A stretch of 33,160 bases of DNA from Phycisphaerales bacterium UBA6054 (GTDB taxonomy: Bacteria > Planctomycetota > Phycisphaerae > Phycisphaerales > UBA1924), in NCBI GenBank assembly GCA_002429045.1, contig DIYM01000097.1:1-33160 (forward strand). Direction: 5' to 3'. The notes below the pieces were generated by a model, which had not been told where the DNA came from, ran no database searches, and worked only from the letters and a program-made list of their open reading frames with translations. A program made the position numbers and the translations under genes. Below are positions 1-7,739 of the stretch, one piece after another (the stretch's first letter is position 1; the number at the start of each line of letters is the position of its first letter).

Positions 1-1032
1 TTCAGCACGAAGGACGCGCTGTCTTTGGGGCAGGCGCTGGAGGTTCTTGGCGGGGGCGTGGGCTGGGTTGTTGTGGGCGGGTGGATCGCGGGGTCTTCGG
101 GGGTGGTGCGTGGGGCCGGGGTGGGCGCGGGCGCGGTCGCGATGGTGCATGCGCAGTTGGATGTCGCCGGGATGTGGGCGGTCTCGGCGCCGGCGTGGGG
201 CGTGCTGGTTGGGTGCGGGATCGGGTGCTGGCGTGGGTCGGCGATCGGTGGGCGTGGGCGGGACTCGTTGGTTGCGGGCGGTGCGATGGCCGCGTTGCTG
301 GTGTTGATGGGGTGGAGAGGGTTGTCGATCGCGCGGTGGGAGTCGTCGTTGCACGGGGCGGCGGCGTGGGCGTCGCGGGTGAACATGGCGCGGGCGGAGC
401 TTGGCGTCGCGCGGGGGCCGATCGATCTGGGGGGGCTTGCCGAGCGGGCTGGCGGCTGGCTGGGTGCGCGTGTCCCGGCGGAGGAGCGTGCGGTGTCGGA
501 TGCCTTGGACGGTGTGGTTTGGGCGACCCAGGAGGAAGCGGCGGCCGGGCTGCGGGCGGCGTTGGTGGCGCGGCCCTCTCACTTCGGGACGCGGCGTGCG
601 TTGGGGCGGGTGCTGGTGACGATCTCGGCCCGGGATGGAGCGCGGTCGCCCGAGTCAGCCGTGCGGGCGCTGGACGAGGCGGTCGCGCTGGCGGAGGGCG
701 GGCTCGTGGCGTCGGGGGGGGATCCGGCGGCGTGGGTGTGGCTGGGCAGGGCGTTGGAGCGGCGTGGTTCGTTGGCGGAGACGATGGGGGAGGATGGGTC
801 GGGGTGGTTGCGGCGGGCGGTGGAGGTTTGGGAGGAGGGCGACGCGTTGACACCGCATGATCCGGGTTCGGCGGCGCGGATCGCCGAGATGCTCAGCCGG
901 ATGGGCCTGTCGGGCGAAGCCCGGCGATGGGGCGAGCGGGCGATCGAGCGTGATGACCGGATGGTGCTGGACCCGAGGCGGGGGCTGGGTCGTGATCGGC
1001 GGGCGGCGATGGAGCGGCTGTCCGAGGGGTGA
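1..1032 (+). CDS. C-terminal part of a membrane protein, possibly O-antigen ligase-like with a helical-repeat tail
   Basis: The reading frame is open from base 1, so the true start lies outside the window; a TTG at 25 is only an internal possibility. About the first 110 residues contain three hydrophobic stretches (near residues 8-40, 47-68 and 80-100). Between the first two sits a HAQLD motif, which recalls the HAHID-type motif of O-antigen ligase/polymerase (Wzy/WaaL-like) proteins. The remaining 220 residues are soluble, rich in Ala, Arg and Glu, and read as paired helices of TPR type (EEAAAGLRAALVARP; DPAAWVWLGRALERRG). A membrane polymerase with a TPR tail is a known planctomycete arrangement. 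The assignment rests on one motif and the overall layout, so it is tentative. The gene ends 523 bases before fusA and no terminator is evident after it. Confidence 0.55.
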   Translation, partial: FSTKDALSLGQALEVLGGGVGWVVVGGWIAGSSGVVRGAGVGAGAVAMVHAQLDVAGMWAVSAPAWGVLVGCGIGCWRGSAIGGRGRDSLVAGGAMAALLVLMGWRGLSIARWESSLHGAAAWASRVNMARAELGVARGPIDLGGLAERAGGWLGARVPAEERAVSDALDGVVWATQEEAAAGLRAALVARPSHFGTRRALGRVLVTISARDGARSPESAVRALDEAVALAEGGLVASGGDPAAWVWLGRALERRGSLAETMGEDGSGWLRRAVEVWEEGDALTPHDPGSAARIAEMLSRMGLSGEARRWGERAIERDDRMVLDPRRGLGRDRRAAMERLSEG

Positions 1033-1074
1033 ACCGCGGGTGCGGGATCGGGCTGAAACGGTTTGATAACCGCC

Positions 1075-1104
1075 TTGATGTGGCTGGATTTACGGCGCTA
1101 CTAT
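1075..1104 (+). promoter_or_regulatory. Candidate sigma70-type promoter for fusA
   Basis: TTGATG (1075-1080) and TACTAT (1099-1104) are separated by 18 bases, each matching four of six consensus positions. This would give a leader of about 440 bases before the fusA ATG. It lies in a slightly AT-richer pocket just after the upstream gene. The assignment is by pattern only. Confidence 0.3.
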
Positions 1105-1170
1105 TGCAGCCCGGCGTGGCGATCCCCCGAGGGTGGGTTGTGGTTTTCGGGCCGGTGGTCTGCGGCTTGG

Positions 1171-1230
1171 GGTTGGACCGGCTTCGGTTGGTCTGGCTTA
1201 GAGTTGGTTTGGCTTTTAGGTTGGTCTGGG
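1171..1230 (+). repeat. Degenerate tandem repeat around GTTGGTCTGGCTT
   Basis: Four near-copies of a GGTTGG(T/A)C(T/C)GGCTT unit follow each other, with GTTGG beginning at 1172, 1187, 1203 and 1220, so spacings of 15, 16 and 17 bases. The second and fourth copies share GGTTGGTCTGG exactly. No function can be read from it; it lies between the candidate promoter and the structured part of the fusA leader. Confidence 0.5.
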
Positions 1231-1407
1231 AGCGAAGTCTTGGAAGAGGTCGGCGAACAAGACCCGGAAGACAGAGAGCGCCCGGCCTGTCTCTGAGGGG
1301 GCGGTGCCGGGCCGCACCCCGCGGGCGAGGCGATCGGGGCCCGTCCTGCCCCCCGTGTGTCGGGGCGGCGAAGATCGATGCATGAACCGAACACGGCTCG
1401 GTCTCTG

Positions 1408-1550
1408 ACCGGGCGACACCGTTCCCGGTTGTGAATCCGGGGCGGACGGAGTAACTCCCCCGCCGTGTGGCGGGGGCAGACCGGGACGAAGCCCGGATTG
1501 GCAGAGCCGGCGGCGGGCAGACCCGTGCCGGCGTGTGAAGCGAGAGGAAT
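1408..1550 (+). promoter_or_regulatory. Structured RNA leader of fusA
   Basis: Several strong inverted repeats sit directly before the fusA start. ACCGGG/CCCGGT pairs at 1408-1413 with 1424-1429. AATCCGGG (1434-1441) pairs with CCCGGATT (1492-1499) and encloses a perfect 8-bp hairpin, CCCCCGCC/GGCGGGGG with loop GTGT (1457-1476). CCGGG at 1481-1485 can also pair with CCCGG at 1492-1496, which would break the outer stem. A last hairpin spans 1506-1532 (GCCGGC arms, inner CGGG/CCCG, loop CAGA), ending 9 bases before the GAGAGG ribosome binding site at 1542-1547. No T-run follows any stem, so these are not simple terminators. A translational or switch-like control of fusA is inferred. Confidence 0.45.
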
Positions 1551-1555
1551 CGGCG

Positions 1556-3673
1556 ATGGCCACGGACTTGTCAAACATCCGCAACATCGGAATCTGCGCC
1601 CACATCGACGCGGGCAAGACGACCGTGACCGAGCGGATCCTGTTCTATACCGGGAAGAACTACAAGCTCGGTGAGGTGCACGAGGGCACCGCGACGATGG
1701 ACTTCCTGCAGGAAGAGCAGGAGCGTGGCATCACGATCCAGTCGGCGGCGACGACGTGCCCCTGGACGCACAAGGGCACAGACTACAAGATCAACCTGAT
1801 CGACACGCCCGGCCACGTTGACTTCACGATCGAGGTGGAGCGTTCGCTGCGTGTGCTGGACGGCGCGGTCGCGGTGTTCGACGGCAAGGAGGGCGTGGAG
1901 GCGCAGTCCGAGACGGTGTGGCGTCAGGCCGAGCGGTACAACGTGCCCCGCATGTGCTTCATCAACAAGATGGACAAGATGGGCGCGGACTTCGATTACT
2001 CGTTCAACTCGATCAAGAAGCGGCTTGGGGCCAACGCGATCCCCGTGGAGATCCCGTGGGGCGCCGGCGATGACCTCAAGGGCATCATCGATCTGCTGGG
2101 CATGAAGGCGTACCACTTCGATCCGGACAGCCAGGGCGCGGTGGTGACCGAGATGGACATCCCCGAGGAAGAGATGGAGCGTGCCCAGAAGTGGCGTCAC
2201 GAGCTGATCGAGTCGGCGGTGTCCCTCGACGAGGATCTGATGGAGGCGTATCTCGAGGACGAGGAGAACGTCTCGGTCGATGCGATCCGCAAGGCGATCC
2301 GGAAGGGCACGATCGCGTTGGAGTGCTTCCCGGTGTTCTCCGGCTCGGCTCTGAAGAACGTCGGCGTGCAGCGTCTGCTGAACGGTGTCATCGAGTTCCT
2401 GCCCAACCCGCAGGAGGTGCCGGCGATGACCGGCACGGACCCGCGCGACGCGGATGTGAAGCTGGTGCGCAACCACGATGACAGCGAACCGTTCTCGGCG
2501 TTGGTGTTCAAGGTGGTCAACGACACGCACGGCGACCTGACCTACATGCGCATCTACTCGGGCAAGCTGGTCAAGGGCACCCGGACGCTGAACCCGGGCA
2601 ACAACAAGCGTGAGATCGCGTCGCGTATCTTCGAGATGCACGCCAAGGACCGCCAGGCGCTCGACGAGGTGGGCGCGGGCAACATCGTGGCCGTGGTGGG
2701 CATCAAGGACTCGATCACGGGTGACACGCTGTGCTCGCCCGATGACCCGATTATCCTGGAGCGGATGACGTTCCCCGAGCCTGTGATCTCGATGTCGATC
2801 GAGCCGCAGACCGCCGACGACAAGCGGAAGCTGTCCGAGGCGTTGGTGACCATCCGCCGCGAGGACCCGTCGTTCCGTTCGGAGTACAACGAAGAGACCG
2901 GGCAGACGATCATCGCGGGCATGGGCGAGCTGCACCTCGAGATCATCAAGAACAAGCTGGTGCGTGACATGAAGATCGGCGTGGACGTCGGGCGTCCTCG
3001 CGTGTCGTACCGCGAGGCGATCAACGGCTCGGCCCAGAACATCCGGGGCAAGTTTGTCAAGCAGACGGGCGGTCGCGGTCAGTTCGGCGACTGCACGATC
3101 AACATCATGCCGTACACGAAGGCGGAGGCCGAGGAGGCCGGCGTCAAGTTCGACGACAACATCGCGTTCGAGAACCAGATCGTCGGCGGCGCGGTGCCCA
3201 AGGAGTTCATCCCCTCGATCGAGTACGGGATCCGCCAGACCGCGGTCGGCGGTGTGACGGCGGGGTACCCGCTGATCAACGTCAAGGTCGAGCTGGTTGA
3301 TGGTTCGTACCACCAGGTGGACTCGTCGCAGGTTGCGTTCGAGCAGGCTGGGCGTCTGGCGTTGCGTGAGGCGGTCGCGAAGGCGGGCAGCGTGCTGCTC
3401 GAGCCGATCATGAAGGTGGTGATCACCACGCCCGAGGAGTACATGGGCAACGTGACGGGCGATCTTTCGAGCCGTCGCGGGATGATCCTGCACCAGGAGG
3501 ACAAGGGCATGATCAAGGAGATCACGGCCGAGGTCCCGCTGAGCGAGCTGTTCGGGTACACGACGGTGCTGCGTGGTCTCTCGCAGGGCCGCGCGGCGAA
3601 CTCGATGGAGTTCCAGGAGTATCGCGCGATGCCGCGGAACCTTCAGGAAGAGGTCATCGCGACCGGAGGCTGA
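1556..3673 (+). CDS. fusA: Translation elongation factor G (EF-G)
   Basis: This 705-residue GTPase catalyses ribosomal translocation in the cytoplasm. All G motifs are visible: P-loop AHIDAGKT at residues 15-22, RGITI at 57-61, DTPGH at 83-87, NKMD near 143, and SGSALKN as the G5 element. Domains II-V follow, including the AGMGELHLEII stretch of domain III and the GGRGQFGD segment of domain IV. The length fits the family. The ATG at 1556 is preferred because GAGAGGAA ends six bases upstream; a GTG at 1535 would add seven residues (MKREESA) that the family lacks. The gene stands apart from rpsL, rpsG and tuf, its usual partners. It is preceded by a structured leader and followed by a strong terminator, so it is probably a single-gene transcript. 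Confidence 0.97.
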   Translation: MATDLSNIRNIGICAHIDAGKTTVTERILFYTGKNYKLGEVHEGTATMDFLQEEQERGITIQSAATTCPWTHKGTDYKINLIDTPGHVDFTIEVERSLRVLDGAVAVFDGKEGVEAQSETVWRQAERYNVPRMCFINKMDKMGADFDYSFNSIKKRLGANAIPVEIPWGAGDDLKGIIDLLGMKAYHFDPDSQGAVVTEMDIPEEEMERAQKWRHELIESAVSLDEDLMEAYLEDEENVSVDAIRKAIRKGTIALECFPVFSGSALKNVGVQRLLNGVIEFLPNPQEVPAMTGTDPRDADVKLVRNHDDSEPFSALVFKVVNDTHGDLTYMRIYSGKLVKGTRTLNPGNNKREIASRIFEMHAKDRQALDEVGAGNIVAVVGIKDSITGDTLCSPDDPIILERMTFPEPVISMSIEPQTADDKRKLSEALVTIRREDPSFRSEYNEETGQTIIAGMGELHLEIIKNKLVRDMKIGVDVGRPRVSYREAINGSAQNIRGKFVKQTGGRGQFGDCTINIMPYTKAEAEEAGVKFDDNIAFENQIVGGAVPKEFIPSIEYGIRQTAVGGVTAGYPLINVKVELVDGSYHQVDSSQVAFEQAGRLALREAVAKAGSVLLEPIMKVVITTPEEYMGNVTGDLSSRRGMILHQEDKGMIKEITAEVPLSELFGYTTVLRGLSQGRAANSMEFQEYRAMPRNLQEEVIATGG

Positions 3674-3697
3674 GGGCGTCTGGAGAGATTGAATCGG

Positions 3698-3729
3698 GGG
3701 CGTGGTCCGGCTGGGCCACGCCCTTTTTT
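3698..3729 (+). terminator. Rho-independent terminator of fusA
   Basis: A perfect 8-bp stem GGGCGTGG/CCACGCCC (3698-3705 with 3716-3723) with a 10-base loop is followed directly by TTTTTT (3724-3729), 24 bases after the fusA stop. Confidence 0.93.
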
Positions 3730-3875
3730 CGTGGCGTGGGCGGCGAGATTCAGGAAACGTGAAGGTTCGGGCGGGTCGTGCCGACCTATGGTGCGGGCCG
3801 GTTGTTCGGACCCGTGGCGGACGCGAGGGCGTGTCGGCGGGGACGGGCGGGCGGCTGATCTCGGGAGCCAGATCG

Positions 3876-4496
3876 ATGGGCCACAAGTATTCGGCGGTGT
3901 TGCTCTTCGGGGCGCCGGGGGCGGGCAAGGGGACGCAGGGCGAGTTGCTCGGGCGGGTGCCGGGCTACTTCCACCTGTCCACGGGGGACATGTTCCGGAC
4001 GATGGACCGCGAGAGTGAGTTGGGGAAGGTGTTCTACGAGTACTCGTCGAAGGGCGAGCTGGTTCCCGACGAGATCACGGTGGACCTGTGGAGCAAGTAC
4101 ACGCACGCGTTGACGGTGCTCAACCGGTACGCCCCGACGCGGGAGTTGATGATCCTCGACGGGCTGCCTCGGACGGTGGCGCAGGTCGACCTGGTCCGCG
4201 ATCACGTGGACGTGAAGTGCATCGTGCATCTGGTCGCCAGCGATCGGGAGGAGATGGTCGCCCGGCTGCGGGGGCGGGCGATGAAGCAGAAACGGCCCGA
4301 CGACGCGAAGGAGGACGTCGTGAGGAACCGGCTCGCGGTGTACGACCGTGAGACGCGTCCGGTGCTGGACCGGTTCGACGGCGGGTTGATCAAGGAGGTC
4401 GATGCGTTGGGGTCGCCGGGCGAGGTGCTGCGGGGCGTACTCGGGGTGGTCTCGCCGGTGCAGGAGTCTTTGTTCGGCAACGCGTTGAAGGCTTGA
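3876..4496 (+). CDS. adk: Adenylate kinase (short-LID type)
   Basis: This 206-residue nucleoside monophosphate kinase interconverts ATP plus AMP with two ADP. The P-loop GAPGAGKGT is at residues 12-20, the NMP-binding segment HLSTGDMFR at 33-41, and the family signature DGLPRT at 95-100. The region between R132 and the helix EDVVRNRLAVYDRET is only about 12 residues, so the LID is the short form without the zinc-binding or beta-hairpin insert. The ATG at 3876 is chosen because GGGAG lies eight bases upstream and the protein then begins directly with the first beta strand; the frame is open further upstream but crosses the fusA terminator. The DGLPRT in place of the commoner DGFPRT is a conservative change. 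Another NMP kinase specificity (UMP/CMP) is possible but less likely. Confidence 0.88.
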   Translation: MGHKYSAVLLFGAPGAGKGTQGELLGRVPGYFHLSTGDMFRTMDRESELGKVFYEYSSKGELVPDEITVDLWSKYTHALTVLNRYAPTRELMILDGLPRTVAQVDLVRDHVDVKCIVHLVASDREEMVARLRGRAMKQKRPDDAKEDVVRNRLAVYDRETRPVLDRFDGGLIKEVDALGSPGEVLRGVLGVVSPVQESLFGNALKA

Positions 4497-4539
4497 GCGG
4501 GCTGGCGGGGTTGGTCGGTGTGGGGTGGGGTGCCCGGGT

Positions 4540-5823
4540 TCACGGCGACCGGCGTTGCCGGCCGCCCCGGTTGGGGACCCGGTTGACCTCGAAGTTGACG
4601 GCCTGGCTGCCGTAGTCGGGCAGATCGGCGTCCGAGCGGATGCCGAACAGGGCGGGCAGGTGGTAGGAGCGGAAGTTGGCGGGCGGGTGGAAGTAATAGG
4701 CGACCGGGGGGACGGTCTGGAGTTCGTCGGTGGTGCCGAAGTGCTTCCAGGGCTGCTGCCAGTTGCGGGTGGATCGGCCGTCGGATTCGAGTTCCCAGAC
4801 ATCGACGGGGATCCAGAGCGGTCGTCCGAGGTCGGGGGGGACGATGGCGAACTCGACCCAGCTCTTGACCTGGTCGTCGCCGTTCTCTTCGTCGTCGACG
4901 CCGATGACGGTGCGGGCGGGGAGCCCGGCGCGGCGGAACACGGCTGTGAGCAGGTTGGAGAGGTCGTGCTCGGAGCCCTGGCGGGTGCGTGCGGTGACGG
5001 ACGCGTTCTGGACGTTGAATCCGCCGATGTTGTTGCGTGGCGTGTAGGCGACGTAGCCGCGCACTCTGGCGGCGGGGTCGTCGACCTCCGCGAGGGGGAT
5101 GACGAACCCCCCGGCGCCGAGCGGTGATTGGCGGTTCGAGCCGGTGGTTCGTGTGCGTTCGAGAACGCATGCGGTGAGGTACTTGGCGAGTTGGACGGGC
5201 GGGATCTGCTTGGGGTCGTTGCCTCCGGTCCATTCGTCGATGAGGAGTTGGACCTGGTCGGGGGCGTCGTCGGCGACGGTGTCGAAGACGGGGTCGAGGG
5301 CGAGCCAGGCCTGGAGGCCGGGCTCGTCGGCCCAGGGGACGTCCCACGCGGCTTTCTCGTCGAACTCGGTCTCGACGCAGGTGACGCGGGACTCGATGAA
5401 AGCGCCGGCGGTGCTGAAGACGACGACGCCGGGCGTGGAGAGCCATGCATAGGGTGCGCCGGTGCCCGGGACGGTCCGGGTGGGGATCTGGCCGGTGTTG
5501 GCGGGCTCCCAGTTGAGCCCGAGCGAGGCGATGACGCGGGGCTCGTCGCTCTTGGTTTCCCATGACACCGAGGACGTCGGGGCGTAGGGCATGACGAGGG
5601 CGAAGTCGGAGTAGGTCCAGCCCGGGAAGGTGTTGTAGCTGGTGGTGCGGCTGTCGGGGAAGACGTGGGCACGCATGGAGACGATCCACTCCCTCGGATC
5701 GGAGTAGGTCATGTACCTGTTGTCCTGAAGGGCGGTCTCGGGTGCTCGGGCGGGCGTGCGTTGGGCCGGGCCGGTCGGCTGGAGCGCGGAGAGCAGGCCG
5801 GCGAGTGCGAGGGCTTGGATCAC
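4540..5823 (-). CDS. Exported transglutaminase-fold protein, apparently lacking catalytic Cys and His
   Basis: This 427-residue protein starts at GTG 5823, with CTGGAG six bases upstream, and begins with a hydrophobic leader (MIQALALAGLLSAL) that looks like a signal peptide. The C-terminal half matches the transglutaminase-like core: RQGSEHDL at 281-288, LLTAVFRRAGLPAR at 291-304, VKSWVEF at 319-325 and WIPVD at 337-341. In active family members the first motif carries Cys (RxGxC..) and the second His (HAWxE). Here the aligned positions read Glu285 and Lys320, while Asp341 is kept. The fold is therefore supported but protease or crosslinking activity is doubtful. The N-terminal 200 residues are unassigned. 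It is convergent with adk (43 bases apart) and divergent from fumC. Confidence 0.8.
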   Translation of the reverse strand: MIQALALAGLLSALQPTGPAQRTPARAPETALQDNRYMTYSDPREWIVSMRAHVFPDSRTTSYNTFPGWTYSDFALVMPYAPTSSVSWETKSDEPRVIASLGLNWEPANTGQIPTRTVPGTGAPYAWLSTPGVVVFSTAGAFIESRVTCVETEFDEKAAWDVPWADEPGLQAWLALDPVFDTVADDAPDQVQLLIDEWTGGNDPKQIPPVQLAKYLTACVLERTRTTGSNRQSPLGAGGFVIPLAEVDDPAARVRGYVAYTPRNNIGGFNVQNASVTARTRQGSEHDLSNLLTAVFRRAGLPARTVIGVDDEENGDDQVKSWVEFAIVPPDLGRPLWIPVDVWELESDGRSTRNWQQPWKHFGTTDELQTVPPVAYYFHPPANFRSYHLPALFGIRSDADLPDYGSQAVNFEVNRVPNRGGRQRRSP

Positions 5824-5956
5824 GGGGGGCTCCAGTTCGGTGGTCGTTTCCGGCGGGTGAAAGGGGGAGCGGCTTGGCTGCGGGCGTGCCGGAGGGACGC
5901 GCGGGCGGGCTTCCGATACGGGCGTTTCGGCGTGGGGTTGCCGACCGGCGTGTTGC

Positions 5957-5962
5957 TAGAAT
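5957..5962 (+). promoter_or_regulatory. Possible -10 element for fumC
   Basis: TAGAAT matches five of six -10 positions and lies 38 bases before the chosen fumC start, in the 177-base divergent region. A TTGCCG occurs at 5938-5943, but only 13 bases away, too close for a normal spacer, so no -35 is assigned. Confidence 0.3.
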
Positions 5963-6000
5963 CGTACTCGATCACCGGGCACTCGACAGAAAGGCATGGC

Positions 6001-7470
6001 GTGGCGACAGCGACCGACTCGCAGGGGCGGACACGGATTGAGAAGGACTCGATGGGCGAGATGCCCGTCCCGTCGGACGTGCTGTACGGCGCGTCGACGC
6101 AGCGGGCGGTGCTGAACTTCCCGATCTCGGGGCGTGCGGTGCCCGAGGAGGTCGTGCGGGCGTATGCGCTGCTGAAGCGGGCGGCAGCCCGGGCGAACGA
6201 GTCGCTGGGCAAGCTCCCGGCCGCGAAGGCGGACGCGATCGATCGGGCGTGCGGGGAGATCCTGGGGGGCCTTGGCGGGCGAGGCGGGATCGGGCGGCAC
6301 TTCCCGGTGGACATCTTCCAGACCGGGTCGGGCACGAGCACGAACATGAACGCGAACGAGGTGATCGCGAACCTGGTGTGCCTGGCGAACGGGGCGGAGA
6401 TCGGCTCGAGCAAGAACGCCGAGTACCTGAGGGGCGAGGCGGCGGTGCATCCCAACGATCACGTGAATATGGGGCAGTCGAGCAACGACACCTTCCCCAC
6501 GGCGATGCACGTGGCGGCGGCGGTGGCGATCCGCGAGAGGCTGCTGCCGGCGGTGCGGTCGCTCGCGTCGGCGCTCGAAGAGAAGGCCCGCGCGTGGGAC
6601 GGCGTGATGAAGATCGGGCGGACGCACCTGGCGGACGCGACGCCGATCCGTCTCGGCCAGGAGTTTTCGGGGTACGCCAGCCAGATGCGGCACGCCGAGG
6701 GAAGGCTGGAGCGTGCGATCGAGACGCTGCGTGAGTTGGCGATCGGCGGGACGGCGGTCGGGACCGGGATCAACACGCACCCGGAGTTTTCGGCGCTCGT
6801 GTGCGCGCAGCTGGGCGATGCGACCGGCATCGCGTTCCGCGAGGCGGAGAATCACTTCGAGGCTCAGCACGCGAAGGACGCGTGCGTGGAGGCTTCGGGG
6901 CATCTCCGCACGGTCGCGGTGAGCCTGAGCAAGATCGCGAACGACGTCCGGTGGCTGGGCTCGGGGCCCCGGTGCGGGATCGGCGAGTTGCGGCTGCCCG
7001 CGGTGCAGCCCGGGTCGTCGATCATGCCGGGGAAGGTGAACCCGGTGATCTGCGAGGCGGTGATGATGGTGTCGTGCCAGGTGATCGGGAACGACGCCGC
7101 GGTGGCGTCGGGGGGGCTGGGGGGCATCGGTTCGCTGCTGGATCTGAACGTGGCGATGCCGATGATGGCGGCCAATTTGATCGACTCGGTGAACCTCCTG
7201 AGCGGGGCGTGCGAGACGTTCGAGAGCAGGCTGCTCGACGGGCTCGAGCCGGATCGCGCGCGGTGCGATGCGTTGATCGAGGGCTCGCTGGCGATGTGCA
7301 CCAGCCTGGTGCCCGAGATCGGGTATGACGCGTCGGCGAGGCTCGCCTACGACGCCTATGAGCAGGGCAAGACGGTGCGTCAGGTCGCGTTGGAGCAGGG
7401 CCTGGTGGGCGAGGATCGGCTTGCGGAGTTGCTGGATCCGAGGTCGATGACCGAGCCGTCGGCGGACTGA
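6001..7470 (+). CDS. fumC: Fumarate hydratase, class II
   Basis: This 489-residue cytoplasmic enzyme of the aspartase/fumarase superfamily interconverts fumarate and malate in the TCA cycle, without an iron-sulfur cluster. Family landmarks are the N-terminal TRIEKDSMGEMPVP at 11-24, GSGTSTNMNANEVIAN at 109-124, HPNDHVNMGQSSNDTFPTA at 150-168, GRTHLADATP at 206-215 with the catalytic-site His209, and the signature GSSIMPGKVNP at 338-348. The SSND and THLxDATP forms favour fumarase over aspartase or argininosuccinate lyase. GTG 6001 is taken as start because AGAAAGG ends six bases upstream and the family N terminus begins there; the same frame is open further upstream but runs through the divergent gene's leader. 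No terminator is obvious within the next 270 bases. Confidence 0.95.
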   Translation: MATATDSQGRTRIEKDSMGEMPVPSDVLYGASTQRAVLNFPISGRAVPEEVVRAYALLKRAAARANESLGKLPAAKADAIDRACGEILGGLGGRGGIGRHFPVDIFQTGSGTSTNMNANEVIANLVCLANGAEIGSSKNAEYLRGEAAVHPNDHVNMGQSSNDTFPTAMHVAAAVAIRERLLPAVRSLASALEEKARAWDGVMKIGRTHLADATPIRLGQEFSGYASQMRHAEGRLERAIETLRELAIGGTAVGTGINTHPEFSALVCAQLGDATGIAFREAENHFEAQHAKDACVEASGHLRTVAVSLSKIANDVRWLGSGPRCGIGELRLPAVQPGSSIMPGKVNPVICEAVMMVSCQVIGNDAAVASGGLGGIGSLLDLNVAMPMMAANLIDSVNLLSGACETFESRLLDGLEPDRARCDALIEGSLAMCTSLVPEIGYDASARLAYDAYEQGKTVRQVALEQGLVGEDRLAELLDPRSMTEPSAD

Positions 7471-7739
7471 CGGCGGGCGGGCTGGTGTGCTGCCCGGACG
7501 TGGCGTCGGGTGCTTGATGGTGGTCGTTTGCGTGAAGTCTGCGCGATGATTCTGGAAAGCGGAACCTCGCGGGTGGTCGGGCGTAAAGATGTACAGCACC
7601 CGGTGCCGGCTTTGCCGGCGCGGCGGGGTCGTCGGGAGGCCCATGCCGGGCTCGGAGACGCTATCATGGGCGGTTGGTGATTCGCTGCCCGATAGGCCTA
7701 ACATCGGCAGAACCCATTTAGGAATCAGGAGACCCAGGA

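Larger units (their letters stand above)
1033..1407. other. Non-coding stretch upstream of the fusA leader
   Basis: No convincing gene is present: short frames exist on both strands but lack a ribosome binding site and the codon bias of the neighbours. The stretch holds a candidate promoter (1075-1104), a degenerate GTTGG repeat (1171-1230), and several small inverted repeats. The repeats are CGGTT/AACCG at 1059-1072, AGACAG/CTGTCT at 1269-1292, GGTGC/GCACC at 1303-1318 and CCCCG/CGGGG at 1351-1365. In GC-rich DNA short repeats of this kind can occur by chance. Confidence 0.5.

Noticed and set aside
1408..1500. Cobalamin-riboswitch-like look of the fusA leader
   Set aside because: GTGAATCCGGGGCGGAC recalls part of that consensus, but the AGGGAA element and the B12 box are missing, and fusA is not a known target.
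3702..3875. N-terminal extension of adenylate kinase by 58 codons
   Set aside because: It begins inside the fusA terminator and has no similarity to the kinase fold; ATG 3876 has an SD and the normal family N terminus.
1571..3928. Long open frame of about 785 codons antisense to fusA
   Set aside because: It is the mirror frame of a highly GC-biased conserved gene; its residues are Arg/His/Leu/Asp-rich without any domain, and it lacks a ribosome binding site.
5665..6000. N-terminal extension of fumC by 112 codons
   Set aside because: It overlaps the divergent gene and its leader, does not resemble fumarase, and a good ribosome binding site lies before GTG 6001.
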